A DNA stretch of 64,000 nt from Lytechinus pictus. Its lineage: Eukaryota; Echinodermata; Echinoidea; Temnopleuroida; Toxopneustidae. Positions 8,474 to 18,500 of this stretch are shown piece after piece. The stretch is from positions 255,501 through 319,500 of the forward strand of contig NC_087248.1 of assembly GCF_037042905.1 (NCBI RefSeq), given 5' to 3'. A program made the position numbers and the translations under genes. The notes under the pieces were generated by a model. It was given only the letters and a program-made list of their open reading frames with translations, ran no database searches and was not told the DNA's origin. The stretch's first letter is position 1. Each line of letters begins with the position of its first letter.

Positions 8474-10086
8474 CGTCGGCGTAACAGGGGTCGGTGGCCG
8501 GGGGGGGGGGCAAGAACCTAACATTTCCCGGTCATATCATGGTATGAAAAGGCGTAATGGTGCGACTCTTTTGAGAGGGCCAGATATTGTGTATCGGACA
8601 TAATTCATCTTTTAAAAAAAAGTTGCAAGCGAGCAAGCAAAAAATTCGACTTTTTTAATAAAAAATCAAATTTTGTGATAGATTTTAACATGATATCCAG
8701 AGAATAATATATTTCACTCTTCTCTCTTTCCATTCCTTTCTTGTGGTCTGCACGCCACTGTGAACAGGATTCTTTGCGGCAGTAGCGTGAAGATTAAAAA
8801 AAACGAAGGGCGCAGCATATGGCGCATGTGCTAAAAAGCTGCTTGATGTAAAGTCCCGAGCGAGCGAGAAAAAATCACCTTTTTATGAGAATATTACTTT
8901 GAGATATTTTTTGACATTACATTCAGTAAATAAAATCATATCCCACACTTTTCCTTTGCTTTTCCTTCCTCCTTTTTTTTTTGTTCTTGGTTGTAGAACT
9001 TTTGGGGCCATGGCCCAACCCTTCCATACTCACTATTATACGGCAGTGCTATGCGGTTGGGGTCCGGGACTTCTTGATATCAATGCCATTAAACAATTGC
9101 AGATTGCCGCTATTTTTAATCAAATCGCGGATATATACATAATATAGCTAGTTAATTTACATAACACATTTATTCAACCCAGTTGCGTAATGAACCAAAT
9201 ATTTTTAGGGGGCACTAAAACATAGGAATATGGGAAATTTGATAAAAAAATCGCCAGCGAGCAGGAAAAAATATTGCCTATTGAAATTAAAATTCTAATT
9301 ATGCGATATATTTTTCCATTATATTCAGCAAATAACACATTTCATTGTTTCCGTTCATTTCATTATACGCTGTCTCCTATTTTTATTTCCTCTTGGGTGT
9401 GGAACCAAGACCCCCCCCCCCCCGCCTGTACGCCAGTGATTGAACGTAAAGCTAAATGTAGGAAGGGTCCGAGTACAGGGGGGCGTTATAGAGCCATTTG
9501 GAGGTTATAGATGAAGAGCCCCTACTGCGTGGGGGTATCAGGGGGCAAAGCCCCACGGTATATTTATCTGCATAAAATTTAGCAAGCTTATAGCACAATG
9601 TTGTATATGCTCTCCATCTTTCTTCCCGCTCTTTATTTTCATCTTTTATCTTCGGCAGCCCGGTCGTGTTACTGAGGTTTTTTTTATTTGTCCCTTTTCT
9701 TTATTTACCAATTAAGCTTTTGACTAATTCCATTCTACCTTTGTTTCCCGCTATTGTTTGCCACTTTGTCATCTTTTGATTTATTTCCCATCATGCTATT
9801 GCATTACATAGGCCTATTTCGGAATGATTTGTTCTTTCTCAAATGTTCTTCTTCGGGTTCCTTTTCCCGCTTTCCTTCCTTTTCCATTTAAAAAGAATAT
9901 TTTTTCTTCGTTTTCTTTTCACTTTTCCCTTTGCCTTTCCATTTCCTCCTTTCCTTTTCCCCTTCCCTTCCCCTTTCCCTTTCTTAATTCTCCATCCCTT
10001 TTATCTTTTTCCCGTTTTTTTTTTATTTTCCCGGTGAAATCCGCCAGGGGGGCAGCCTGCCCCCCCCCCCGCCTGTTACGCCACTG
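8474..10086 (-). mobile_element. hAT-like non-autonomous transposon, 1.6 kb, copy 1
   Basis: The ends are (CAG/CGT)CGGCGTAACAGG at the left and CCTGTTACGCCACTG at the right, inverted. The interior holds three diverged blocks, each containing a run like GCGAGCGAGAAAAA followed by a conserved AT-rich stretch, and a long pyrimidine tract (about 9890-9990). It is the reverse complement of the better-preserved copy at 29548-31093, which has a clean 8-bp duplication. No duplication is visible here. Stop-free stretches inside are low-complexity and not genes. Confidence 0.75.
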
Positions 10087-10099
10087 ATACCCTTTTTAC

Positions 10100-10680
10100 A
10101 CACGCTAAAATCTCCTTAACCCCGTACTATAGGTGGGGCTAAATTGCCATTTAGCCCCACCTTTAGTACGGGATTATTTGGCCCTGCAAAAAAGCAGGGT
10201 TATCCCAGCAATTGCGGTGCTAAGAGCGATAGTACGGGGTTAAGATCGCTAGTGTAAAACGAAAGTGGGTTAAGTGCTTCATGCCCCGCAACAAAGCCGG
10301 CCCTGTTGTCCAATCAGAGGTAAGCATAATGAATATTCATGAACAACTGAATCAAGCAAATAACGTAATTACATCGTATATAATAGCCGGTAAACAATTC
10401 CGAGTGAAGTACCGGTACTTGTACTACGAATGATCGACAAATGTATTTAAAGCGCGCGCGATTTTAGATATGACCCGAATGACCCCTCAGTGCGCTCGTG
10501 AATATTCATGAGCTACCACTAGTCCGGGGTTAGCGAGTTTCGTGTGTGAAAAGCAAGCATTTCTTATCCGGGGTTAGCAATAACAATTTGGCATGTGTGA
10601 AAAGGAAAACAAATAGTACGTGGTTAAGGATAGTACGGGGTTATTAGCGATAGTCCGGGGCTAAGAAAATCCTGTGTAAA
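10100..10680. repeat. Second cluster of foldback-family modules
   Basis: CTTAACCCCGTACTATAGG, a hairpin at about 10128-10170 (GTGGGGCTAAAT...ATTTAGCCCCAC), GATAGTACGGGGTTAAG and GTGTAAAA modules recur here in both orientations. This is the family of 6730-8425 in a broken copy. No gene is present. Confidence 0.6.
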
Positions 10681-10744
10681 AAGGGTATGAGTGTTGACTC
10701 TTTGGGCAAGTACATCCTTTATAAAAACATTTTAGTCTTATTTG

Positions 10745-12100
10745 TTATACCCTCGCAAATTTGACCCTAAACACATAGCTTTCCTATCAAAAATGGATAC
10801 CCTTTTTTCATTATTTTAGTGTTTTTGACACCCTTAATATACGTTACGTACGTAACGTGCCCTATCTTGAAAAATACATCCTTTTTTACGTGTTTTTTTG
10901 GTCGTGCATGGTATCCACTCGTCACGAGTGTAAGTGCCCCCCCCCCGGGTCTTGAATTTATTATAGGCAAAACTAGACAAAGCTATTTCGACCAATTCAC
11001 AACTCTTGCAATGGCAAACGGTCTGAAATAATCCATATTTTCGAGACTGACTGGCACCTGTGTTCCCCCTGGAATATCCCTAAGGGTCAGAAAGATCGAG
11101 ATTGATTGTCATCTCAATGCTGAATAGATTACCTACAGTTTGATGTATGATATTTATAACTGGTATAATGGTTACATCTCATTTTCTCCCAAACTTTGAG
11201 ATCGGGCAGGCAGAACATGGCATATTTCTGTGTATAATGTCACGTGACTAACATATGATAGTTTCCGTTCCTAGACCCTTTTTATTTGAAACAATCAATA
11301 CAGTCCAAACAAACTTAATTAACGCATTTAATGTTGGAAGTAACAATGTTCTTGGAACATAATAGCTTTGCCTACTGATATTTATAATATAGCTACAGTT
11401 TGAGGAAGCAAATATCGAGTCCGGAATTGATTTTGATTTGCAATAGGGTCTGCGCCCGGGGGGGGGGGGGCACTCAGTATATAATGCATAGTGGGTATGT
11501 GCCGCGGAGGGGACCCCCATTTTTACACTCAAATTTTCGTTCCAAGGCATAGCATTTTTGTCTTATTGAGAAAAAGAACAAAGAAAGCCGCTCCAAAGCA
11601 TAGCATTTTCTTCTTATCGAGAAAAAAAGAAGAAAGAAATCCGCTCCAAAGCTTCGCATATTTTCCGTTTTGCCGTTCTGAGCCGCAGTTTTGGTGAAAA
11701 GCGGTCGCAGAGCGCTGTCCGACCATCGCATCTGCGCTAGCGCACCCGGCGCCCGTGCCGCCGGGCTATAGCTGCATGGACGTATATGCCCGTTCCATAT
11801 AGGGATGAATACGCAATCACACACGCAGGCGACCCGTTCCAAGGACCCCCGTTTTCACAAACATTTGTCGTTCCGAAGCCCGTTCCGAGGACCCTCCTTT
11901 CCCGGGGGGGCCACTTACATTGACGAGTGGATACCATGCGCGACCAAAAAAACACGTAAAAAGGATGTCCTTTTCACGATAGGGCACGTTACGTACGTAA
12001 CGTGATAAGGGTGTCAAAAACACAAAAATAATGAAAAAAGGGTGTCTATTTCGCTAGGAAAATTACGTGTTTAGGGTCGAATTTGCGGGAATGATAAAAC
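10745..12100. mobile_element. GC-rich inverted-repeat element with ACGTACGT palindrome
   Basis: Arms 10745-10950 and about 11890-12095 are inverted copies sharing GTATCCACTCGT, TTTTTTGGTCG and the palindromic core CGTTACGTACGTAACG. The interior 11460-11890 is unusually GC-rich and carries repeated CGTTCCAAGG or CCGCTCCAAAGC phrases beside poly-C runs. A further partial arm (GGTATCCACTCGTGAATGG) lies near 12408-12430. No coherent ORF is found; this is probably a nested, non-autonomous mobile element. Confidence 0.55.
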
Positions 12101-12745
12101 AAAATTAAATTGTTTTATAAAGGATGTCCATTTTGCCCCAACACTTCGTGTTTAGAGTCCGATTTGCGCGAGGTGTAGAAAGTGGGGTCGTACTAAACCA
12201 AATAAGGTAAAGCCGACGACCGAAGGACCCATAACAATAAAACATTCCTGTACTTGTTTAGGGGTTCATTTCAGGGAATATTTGCCAAGAGTATCGTTTT
12301 GTTTCCAACACTTGTTAAGGGTAGGGTTTCACGCGCCAATACTTGTTAAGGGGTGCATTTTCAGAATATGGAAATTACGTGTTTAGGGTGCTTTTCGAGA
12401 CCCCATGGTATCCACTCGTGAATGGAAGTGGCCCCCCCGGGCCTCCTTTTTACAATAAGCCCGCTCCAAGGCCCCCGCTTTTTGTCTCATCCGCGGCACA
12501 TATATACCCACTACTTTTTTGGTAGAGTGCCCCCCCCCCCGGGGGTCTGCGTATGTATACTATACAGGGGCCGCGGAAGCGGGGGGGGGGGGGGGGCTTC
12601 AGCCCCCCACTTTTTTCCAAAACCATGTATACAAAAACGCAAAAATTACCATACGATTGTGATTGTTTGCATGGTCAGCCCCCCCCCCCACTTTGAAAAC
12701 CGTTCCGCGGTCCCTGCTATATATACTAGCAGGCTAGCATCGTCT
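12100..12745. repeat. Diverged continuation of the GC-rich repeat
   Basis: There are repeated ACTTGTTAAGGGT-like and TTACGTGTTTAGGGT phrases, several poly-C and poly-G runs (12530-12545, 12580-12595, 12680-12690) and a partial copy of the previous arm. No gene or RNA is recognised. Confidence 0.45.
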
Positions 12746-12746
12746 G

Positions 12747-13001
12747 CTACGTAAACCAAAATAATGAGCGAACATGACCGAAACTAACCATTATGGAATT
12801 AAAAATCATGTATTTGGTTTTTGTTTCATTAATTTTCAATTTATTTGCAGAAAACCAATTAGCAACCTTCTGCAGTTCATCATTTGCTTCAGAAATCAAG
12901 TTTTTCAAATTTTTATTTGAATAAAATATGTTCGTGTCGTCAGCATATAATATATAATGTAATTTCTTTGAAGATTCAATAATATCATTTATAAACAACA
13001 A
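12747..13001 (-). pseudogene. Fragment of non-LTR retrotransposon reverse transcriptase
   Basis: The minus-strand translation reads LFINDI then LYADDTNIF, followed by a leucine-spaced ...DELQKVANWFSANKLKIN..KTKYMIF segment. This is the palm region of LINE-type (jockey/CR1/RTE-like) reverse transcriptases; YADD is the catalytic motif. Only about 80 residues remain. Fingers, endonuclease and 3' tail are missing, and poly-G sequence abuts the upstream side. It is a dead 5'- and 3'-truncated relic. Confidence 0.85.
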
Positions 13002-13867
13002 AAATAATAACGGGGGTGGGGTGGGAGATTAACCCCCCCAAAAAAGACATTACAAAAGTGAAATTAAGTGCAAAAACACATAGGCCTTTTTCTATACTGG
13101 CGCTAATGATGTAGACCTAGGCCCTACAACGTATAGGCCCTGATTTTTTTCTTTACTCTGAATTATTGTGTAATGTGTCAAATGACTTTGTTTGTAGAAG
13201 ATCGAGAAAATGGTCGTGAAATTTTCTCAAGACAGACCATTTTTATCGCTTGAAGCGGACGGAACAAAAGGTCATCTTATCATGGAAAATGGTGGAGAGT
13301 TTTTTTGCCTCCCCGAAAGCGGCAGATGATAGGCCTTTTTGGGCAAGTTAATGTTCGCAATGTCTTCTCTACACTACATTGCCTTTATACATGTAACTTT
13401 CATTGAATTTTGGAATGAAAAAAAAAAGATAAATGCAATCATGCAATCAAACAATCATATCACTGCCCCTTCAGGGACAAAAGAAAGGAAAAAAAAATGA
13501 ATGAAATAAGAAGGAAGCTAGTATTTCACAATATGAAATATATTACAAATAAAAGAAATTCAATCTTAAGGGACGAAACTGTGAATAAAAAAAAGTGTTA
13601 CCTTACTAAGGGCACATTTCATTTTGAAAAAAATGAACGTTACCCTATACATTTGCTCAGTGCAACATCCCCCCGCGGTTCCGCTGCGCCTATTTCAAAT
13701 CAACTTCCATTTAACAAACCACAATTTTTGAACAAAAATAGAAAATAAAAGAAAAGGGCGATATTTCGTTTATTATTGTTTATTTTCCTATATGGCAATT
13801 TAACTTATTTTGTTTGTATTGTATCGTACAATAAATAACCATGCTAACTTCACTCTCTTTTTAAATT
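13002..13867. other. AT-rich spacer with no recognisable gene
   Basis: I see only low-complexity A/T tracts and a short imperfect hairpin near 13200-13320 (AAAATGGTCG...). The small ORF at 13497-13748 has skewed Lys/Asn composition and no splice signals. Confidence 0.4.
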
Positions 13868-14394
13868 TTAAAGGGATGCTCCAGGCTGAAGATACATTGC
13901 ATTATATCTCAATATATAGAGTATAATTAATTAACAGAGCAAACAGGTCTGGGCATGTCTTTATGAATATTAATCAAGTGGACTGCACATATATCCCCAC
14001 TTGTTCTTTTGTATTTTATTATATGAAATTAGGTTAATTCAAAATTTTTCTACCAAGAAGTAAAACAATTTGTTTGACAACTGATTAAGTGCATTTGTTA
14101 TTTATTGCTGCAACTTATTTCGTCATGATGGATGCACATCATTTACACATTCATGACATTTATGAAAAAATAAAACAATTATGATTTCATGTAATAACAT
14201 TAAAAAATGAAAGTGGGGATGTGACAACATCAGCCCACCTAATGAATATTCATGAAGATATGCCCAGAACTGTTTCACCCGAATAATGCAAATCTTTGAA
14301 AATCAATAACTTCGTTATTTGTTATACGATTTTGATGAAATTTTTAGTATTTTGCTCCGTGAATTACTTTATTAAAAAAAAAAAGATATAAGAG
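13868..14394. mobile_element. TTAA MITE, family A copy 2 (right end lost)
   Basis: The left end TTAAAGGGATGCTCCAGGC matches the family A terminus, and the inner blocks (CAGCCCACCTAATGAATATTC, GATTTTGATGAAATTTTTAG) are present in the expected order. The right inverted terminus is replaced by poly-A at 14373-14385, so the copy is truncated. Confidence 0.75.
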
Positions 14395-14406
14395 CCGCGA
14401 TCACGC

Positions 14407-14466
14407 ATGCGCAAGGCTTCTATTTTGGTTTTCGCTTCCGTGGTTACACAGGCCGCCGCCGCGCCG
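14407..14466 (+). CDS. Possible first coding exon, GC-rich, unknown gene
   Basis: An ATG embedded in an NRF-1-like CGCATGCGCAAG motif opens 20 codons beginning MRKASILVFASV and ending in an Ala-rich run. It stops exactly at a consensus donor (GCGCCG|GTAAGC). The hydrophobic N-terminus could be a signal or targeting peptide. No downstream exon was identified and transcription is not shown, so this may be promoter sequence only. Confidence 0.2.
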
Positions 14467-14906
14467 GTAAGCATTGAAATTGAATATTTTAGGAACTTGG
14501 TGTTTTATTATTCATTTAGCTGTGGTATTTCAGTTTAAAATATCACAATTCACACATATTTTTGATTTTCAAGTCACTATTTTGCTCATGCCGTGTTCCA
14601 TCTTGTCTGAATAACTTCAGTGATTTCTCGATGATAAGTCCCGTGTGTTGAAAAAGTTGTCATGTTTTTCCTTCTTGATTTTGGAATTGGAGCGCGCTGT
14701 GCCTGTGCATGCCCCTGGCCTTTCTTGGGCCATGGGCCACTCTAGGCGACACCCCAATACTTAGCCGCGTTAATAAACTGGGACTCCACTCACGCGCATT
14801 TGGGCCGCCCTAGCTTAGAACTAAGCAATATTATCTAGAAATTGTTAAACTCTAGTCATAAAATATGTTCTATTAAATAAATTGATAATGTTTAATCGGT
14901 ACTCAC

Positions 14907-15079
14907 CGGTTCTTTTGTTGCATTTTCAGACCATTTCTCACAATTCTTCGTAAATATTTGCGGCAAATTTTGTCGCCATAGGCATAGTCATAGTCATAGA
15001 CAGCTATACGTCCATCTTTATTAATAAATGGAGCGCCCTTTACGATAGTTGTTAATGCCGCGGAGAAATCGTTAGGCAT
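14907..15079 (-). CDS. Unknown first-exon-like ORF, left palindrome arm
   Basis: An ATG at 15079 opens a basic, lysine/arginine-rich peptide starting MPNDFSAALTTI, ending at a donor AACCG|GTGAGT (exon phase 2). If the intron is not removed, the frame closes at TGA two bases later, giving 58 residues. Relative to the right-arm twin it carries an extra 18 bp encoding six residues of a DYDYAY-type expansion, in frame. I do not recognise the protein. Conservation of the frame between arms despite an indel hints at selection, but transcription is unproven. Confidence 0.4.
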
Positions 15080-15275
15080 TTTGGCCTGTGTTCAAGGCGT
15101 TCTTTCTGTTTTATTTTTTATATTGAAGATTGTGCATTTGTTGAATAGCGCCGTCTACGTCGGGTATGAGATCGAGTGTATAAATACACTCTTCCAAAAT
15201 AATTATGATTCCGACCTGGCGCTGTTTAACTTCAATCTCTTTCACCTAAATTAGCGATGAATGCTAGCATTATAA

Positions 15276-15518
15276 CAAGGCTCCACACTAACTTTTTTTC
15301 TTGGTGGCCCGATCAGTCCACCAAAATCATCAATTTCATATTTTTGGTGGCCCGCAAAGTGAATTTGGTGGCCCTAAAACAATAGGAAACATTACAATTT
15401 ATCAAAACTTTGGTAGCCCGACTGGGCCACCAAGTGTTGGCTTTTACAGAATTTTGGTGGCCCGACTCTCGTTTTTGGTTGCCCCGGGCCACCGGGCCAC
15501 TGCTAATGTCGAGCCCTG
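15276..15518. mobile_element. 243-bp hAT-like MITE inserted in the left palindrome arm
   Basis: The ends CAAGGCTC...GAGCCCTG are inverted, and the element is flanked by ATTATAA at 15269-15275 and 15519-15525. The other palindrome arm keeps the empty site with a single ATTATAA. Inside, TTGGTGGCCCG-like phrases recur in both orientations. Termini beginning CAGGG with a 7-8 bp duplication suggest hAT. The apparent ORF across it is a by-product of its repeats. Confidence 0.85.
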
Positions 15519-15588
15519 ATTATAAAATATATATTATTAACGTCTGACGAAAAGAATAATCAACCGATCAGCTGACGAGAACGCGAAT

Positions 15589-15670
15589 CACGTGATCTTC
15601 ATATCAGCTTCGATCGCGAGTCAGAAGTGAAGAGCAACTGCCCAGAAAATCAGGAAAAAGCCGTGAAAAT
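15589..15670 (+). promoter_or_regulatory. CACGTG box and inward first-exon candidate, left arm
   Basis: CACGTG (15589-15594) lies in a short GC-richer stretch. It is followed by a plausible untranslated exon ending CGTGAAAAT|GTAAGT at 15670. With the outward ORF at 15079 this resembles a bidirectional promoter. The mirrored copy has CACGTG at 16188-16193 and a minus-strand donor after 16112. Confidence 0.35.
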
Positions 15671-16452
15671 GTAAGTTCCCCTTCATTTCTTTCATTTTTT
15701 TGTTGTTGCTAACGATGCATTTACACTATAAAATTATAATTTAAATAAGAGAAAGGAATATAGCTTGTACTTGTGATATAATATAGAAATATCCTGTTCT
15801 CAGAGATTTCTAACCAAAAATACTAGTGATGTCGCCTATGAGGTCCATACATGTAATGTTTGGACCTCATTGGTACTAGGAGTGGCCTTGGGCTTGGCAC
15901 TCCTAGTACCAATGAGGTCCAAACATTACATGTATGGACCTCATAGGCGACATCACTAGTATTTTTGGTTAGAAATCTCTGAGAACAGGATATTTCTATA
16001 TTATATCACAAGTACAAGCTAAATTTCTCTCTCTTATTTAAATTATAATTTTATAGTGTAAATGCATTGTTAGCAACAACAAAAAAATGAAAGAAATGAA
16101 GGGGAACTTACATTTTCACGGCTTTTTCCTGATTTTCTGGGCAGTTGCTCTTCACTTCTGACTCGCGATCGAAGCTGATATGAAGATCACGTGATTCGCG
16201 TTCTTGTCAGCTGATCGGTTGATTATTCTTTTTGTCAGACGTTAATAATATATATTTTATAATGCTAGTATTCATCGCTAATTTAGGTGAAAGAGATTGA
16301 AGTTAAACAGCGCCAGGTCGGAATCATAATTATTTTGGAAGAGTGTATTTATACACTCGATCTCATACCTGACGTAGACGGCGCTATTCAACAAATGCAC
16401 AATCTTCAATATAAAAAATAAAACAGAAAGAACGCCTTGAACACAGGCCAAA

Positions 16453-16607
16453 ATGCCTAACGATTTCTCCGCGGCATTAACAACTATCTTAAAGGGCGCT
16501 CCATTTATTAATAAAGATGGACGTATAGCTGTCTATGGCGACAAAATTTGCCGCAAATATTTACGAAGAATTGTGAGAAATGGTCTGAAAATGCAACAAA
16601 AGAACCG
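16453..16607 (+). CDS. Unknown first-exon-like ORF, right palindrome arm
   Basis: This is the twin of the left-arm ORF, reading outward to the right. It has 51 codons plus two bases to the donor AACCG|GTGAGT, or 52 residues if unspliced. The sequence is basic (KICRKYLRRIVRNGLK), compatible with a nucleic-acid-binding or targeting segment, but no family is recognised. A CACGTG box lies 260 bp upstream at 16188-16193. No following exon was found to the right, where unrelated MITE sequence begins. Confidence 0.4.
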
Positions 16608-16996
16608 GTGAGTACCGATTAAACATTATCAATTTATTTAATAGAACATATTTTATGACTAGAGTTTAACAATTTCTAGATAATATTGCTTAGTTCTAAG
16701 CTAGGGCGGCCCAAATGCGCGTGAGTGGAGTCCCAGTTTATTAACGCGGGTAAGTATTGGGGTGTCGCCTAGAGTGGGGCTTGGCTGTACTTTAAGGCTG
16801 TAGTCTGTACTGTGACTGTGGTGTGAGGCCTGAGCCTGAGGGACAGTGCAGTGAGCACTGTTTCAAAGGGGAATCCAGCCTTGGCCATAGAATGTTGTGT
16901 TGGGAAGGAGAAAAATAAATTAAACAGAATAGTGAAAGTTTGAAAGAAATCGGACAAGCAATAGCCAATAATTAATAAGAAAGTTATAATTTTTAT

Positions 16997-17635
16997 TATG
17001 GTTGGAACTACCCCTTATCGACCACCTAATCTTCTAACGTTAAGCATCGTATCTGCGAAAATGTTCATCAATTTTACCCAGTTTTCGTCTCATTTGTGCA
17101 GAAAATTGAGCAGATCAGATTCCCATGTTTCGCTCGGCGACTCCGATTTAATCCGCGTATATATCGACGAACAACGAATACAACGATTTTACATTTGCTC
17201 ATTTGCACCTGTCTTTTGAAACCGACCACCAGCGATACACTAAGTTTACGGCCGATTCTTGTCGCGATGGCGAAATATTTTTACTCTTCCAAATCAGTTC
17301 TATGATATCAACATGCTAAATGATCGTCTCACTACTTCCACTGCGAGCTCCGGCACATGATTCGACGATTGACGACGGATATTTGTTCTAAAGCCGTTTC
17401 CTATCGGCTTTCTTGGTTTTTCAGCGGGGTTTGGGTCTGGTCAATACAATTTTGATTAATTCTACCAAATTTTTACTTTTTGTTGATTTTTTTTTCTCAT
17501 AAAATCGATTCTTACCGTTTCTATGGACACTGCGCCTACTCTCCCGCGCGTATTGTTTGTAATACGCAATAATTTTAAAGCACGCAAGGTGGTCGGTTTC
17601 AAAAGAGGTGGTCGATATGTGGTAGTCTCACCATA
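16997..17635. mobile_element. MITE with TATGGT...ACCATA ends and GACCACC subterminal repeats
   Basis: The termini TATGGTTGGAACTACC and GGTAGTCTCACCATA are inverted, and CGACCACCT / AGGTGGTCG follow inside on each side. A second inner pair (TTTTGAAACCGACCACC near 17214 and its complement near 17588) adds to the stem. It is about 640 bp with no transposase, and it splits an older AT-rich repeat (16866-16996 and beyond 17636). Confidence 0.75.
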
Positions 17636-18270
17636 CTTATAATAGTTATAGCTGCTTTAAAATTGAGATCGCTATGTTATGTAGATTTCAAATTGGCAAT
17701 TAGGTAAGTAAATTATGACAAGGGGCAAGGACACTCACACTATTGCGAGGTTAGTATATGTATGCTATACGGACCTCGCACAACCAACATGTTTTTGTAG
17801 TCGATTTTAGAGTTGTCGTTAACATCGCTTCATAACGTGAATGATCTTAGCTGAAACCCATTCCGCTACTCACCAGGGCTTTTTCTGGTAGAAAGCGTTC
17901 CATTATAAATTTTTAACATATTTTTTTAATTTAAAAAGGACACAAAAAAGAGCAAAATCGCTTACCTCCGCCTGGAAAGTGGCTTCGCACGTCTCTTCCA
18001 CGGAAATAAAAGGAAGGTCGTTGGTGGCGCTAATACAGTTCGCAACCTTAATTCAGCTTGGTGGTATTTTTTAAACTAGATTCATGATTCATTGTATGCG
18101 CAATTCCAATAATTGTTTGATAAAAAAGAGACCCCAATAAATGCAATAACTTAAAAAACGTACTTTTTTATTATTTTTGCTGACGATAATACTATTTGGA
18201 AAATATTCAAAACGATGACAAATTAAACATAAAATATAGAAAATTCTATGTACCTTGAACAAAGCCCCGC
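17636..18270. other. Spacer with one minus-strand exon-like stretch
   Basis: It is mostly AT-rich. On the minus strand about 18045-17966 reads an open segment (...DLPFISVEETCEATFQAE) ending at a good donor GGAG|GTAAGC, but no convincing acceptor or partner exon was found. Another short ATG segment at about 17902-17873 also ends at GTGAGT. Coding status is unresolved. Confidence 0.25.
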
Positions 18271-18293
18271 AAGTGCTACCGTTCGTTTGTCAA

Positions 18294-18500
18294 TTAACGT
18301 TCCACCAAAGTCTTTGCAGTAAAAAGATTGAACACTTTGCCGACTTCGCGTAACGCTTTGCATCGATTTACGTGTAAGATAATTTCTGTGTCTAGTCTTT
18401 CAATTGTAGTGTCTTTGATATGAAGATAAATCGCGCGCCCTTTTTTGCTCATTAGACGAAAAATTTGAGAGCTAGAAAGGTAGCTTGCGTATTTTGTCAA
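18294..18500 (-). CDS. Unassigned minus-strand ORF, possible terminal exon
   Basis: The minus-strand frame from a possible acceptor (CTACCTTTCTAG at about 18471) runs about 58 codons, SQIFRLMSKKGRAIY...AKTLVER, to TAA at 18294. A minus-strand AATAAAAAAG about 120 bases further (near 18165-18175) could serve for polyadenylation. Amino-acid composition is balanced, unlike the surrounding low-complexity ORFs. I do not recognise the family and no upstream exon was identified. It could equally be chance. Confidence 0.3.
   Translation of the reverse strand: MTKYASYLSSSQIFRLMSKKGRAIYLHIKDTTIERLDTEIILHVNRCKALREVGKVFNLFTAKTLVER

Larger units (their letters stand above)
14737..16777. repeat. Near-perfect 2-kb palindrome with 13-bp spacer
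   Basis: The left arm (14737-15884) and right arm (15898-16777) are reverse complements around the spacer 15885-15897. The right arm is 880 bp. The left arm is 1148 bp but becomes exactly 880 after removing a 243-bp insertion with its 7-bp duplication and an 18-bp in-frame expansion at about 14981-14998. Scattered single-base differences are present. Each arm contains the same divergent pair of first-exon candidates around a CACGTG motif. The ends (CCACTCTAGGCGACACCCC) show no clear target duplication. Confidence 0.93.

Noticed and set aside
9824..10087. Phe/Pro/Ser-rich ORFs in the pyrimidine tract
   Set aside because: Low-complexity translation of the polypyrimidine block of the hAT-like element; the mirrored tract at 29610-29966 gives the same artefact.
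15301..15519. 72-codon ORF rich in GGP
   Set aside because: It spans the internal TGGTGGCCC repeats of a 243-bp MITE and is absent from the other palindrome arm.
14737..16777. Palindrome as a pure sequencing or assembly hairpin artefact
   Set aside because: The arms differ by a MITE with its own target duplication, an 18-bp expansion and scattered substitutions, which a read-through artefact would not produce. A spanning-read check is still worthwhile.
16998..17305. Two overlapping ORFs
   Set aside because: They fall wholly inside a TATGGT-ended MITE and have no splice support.
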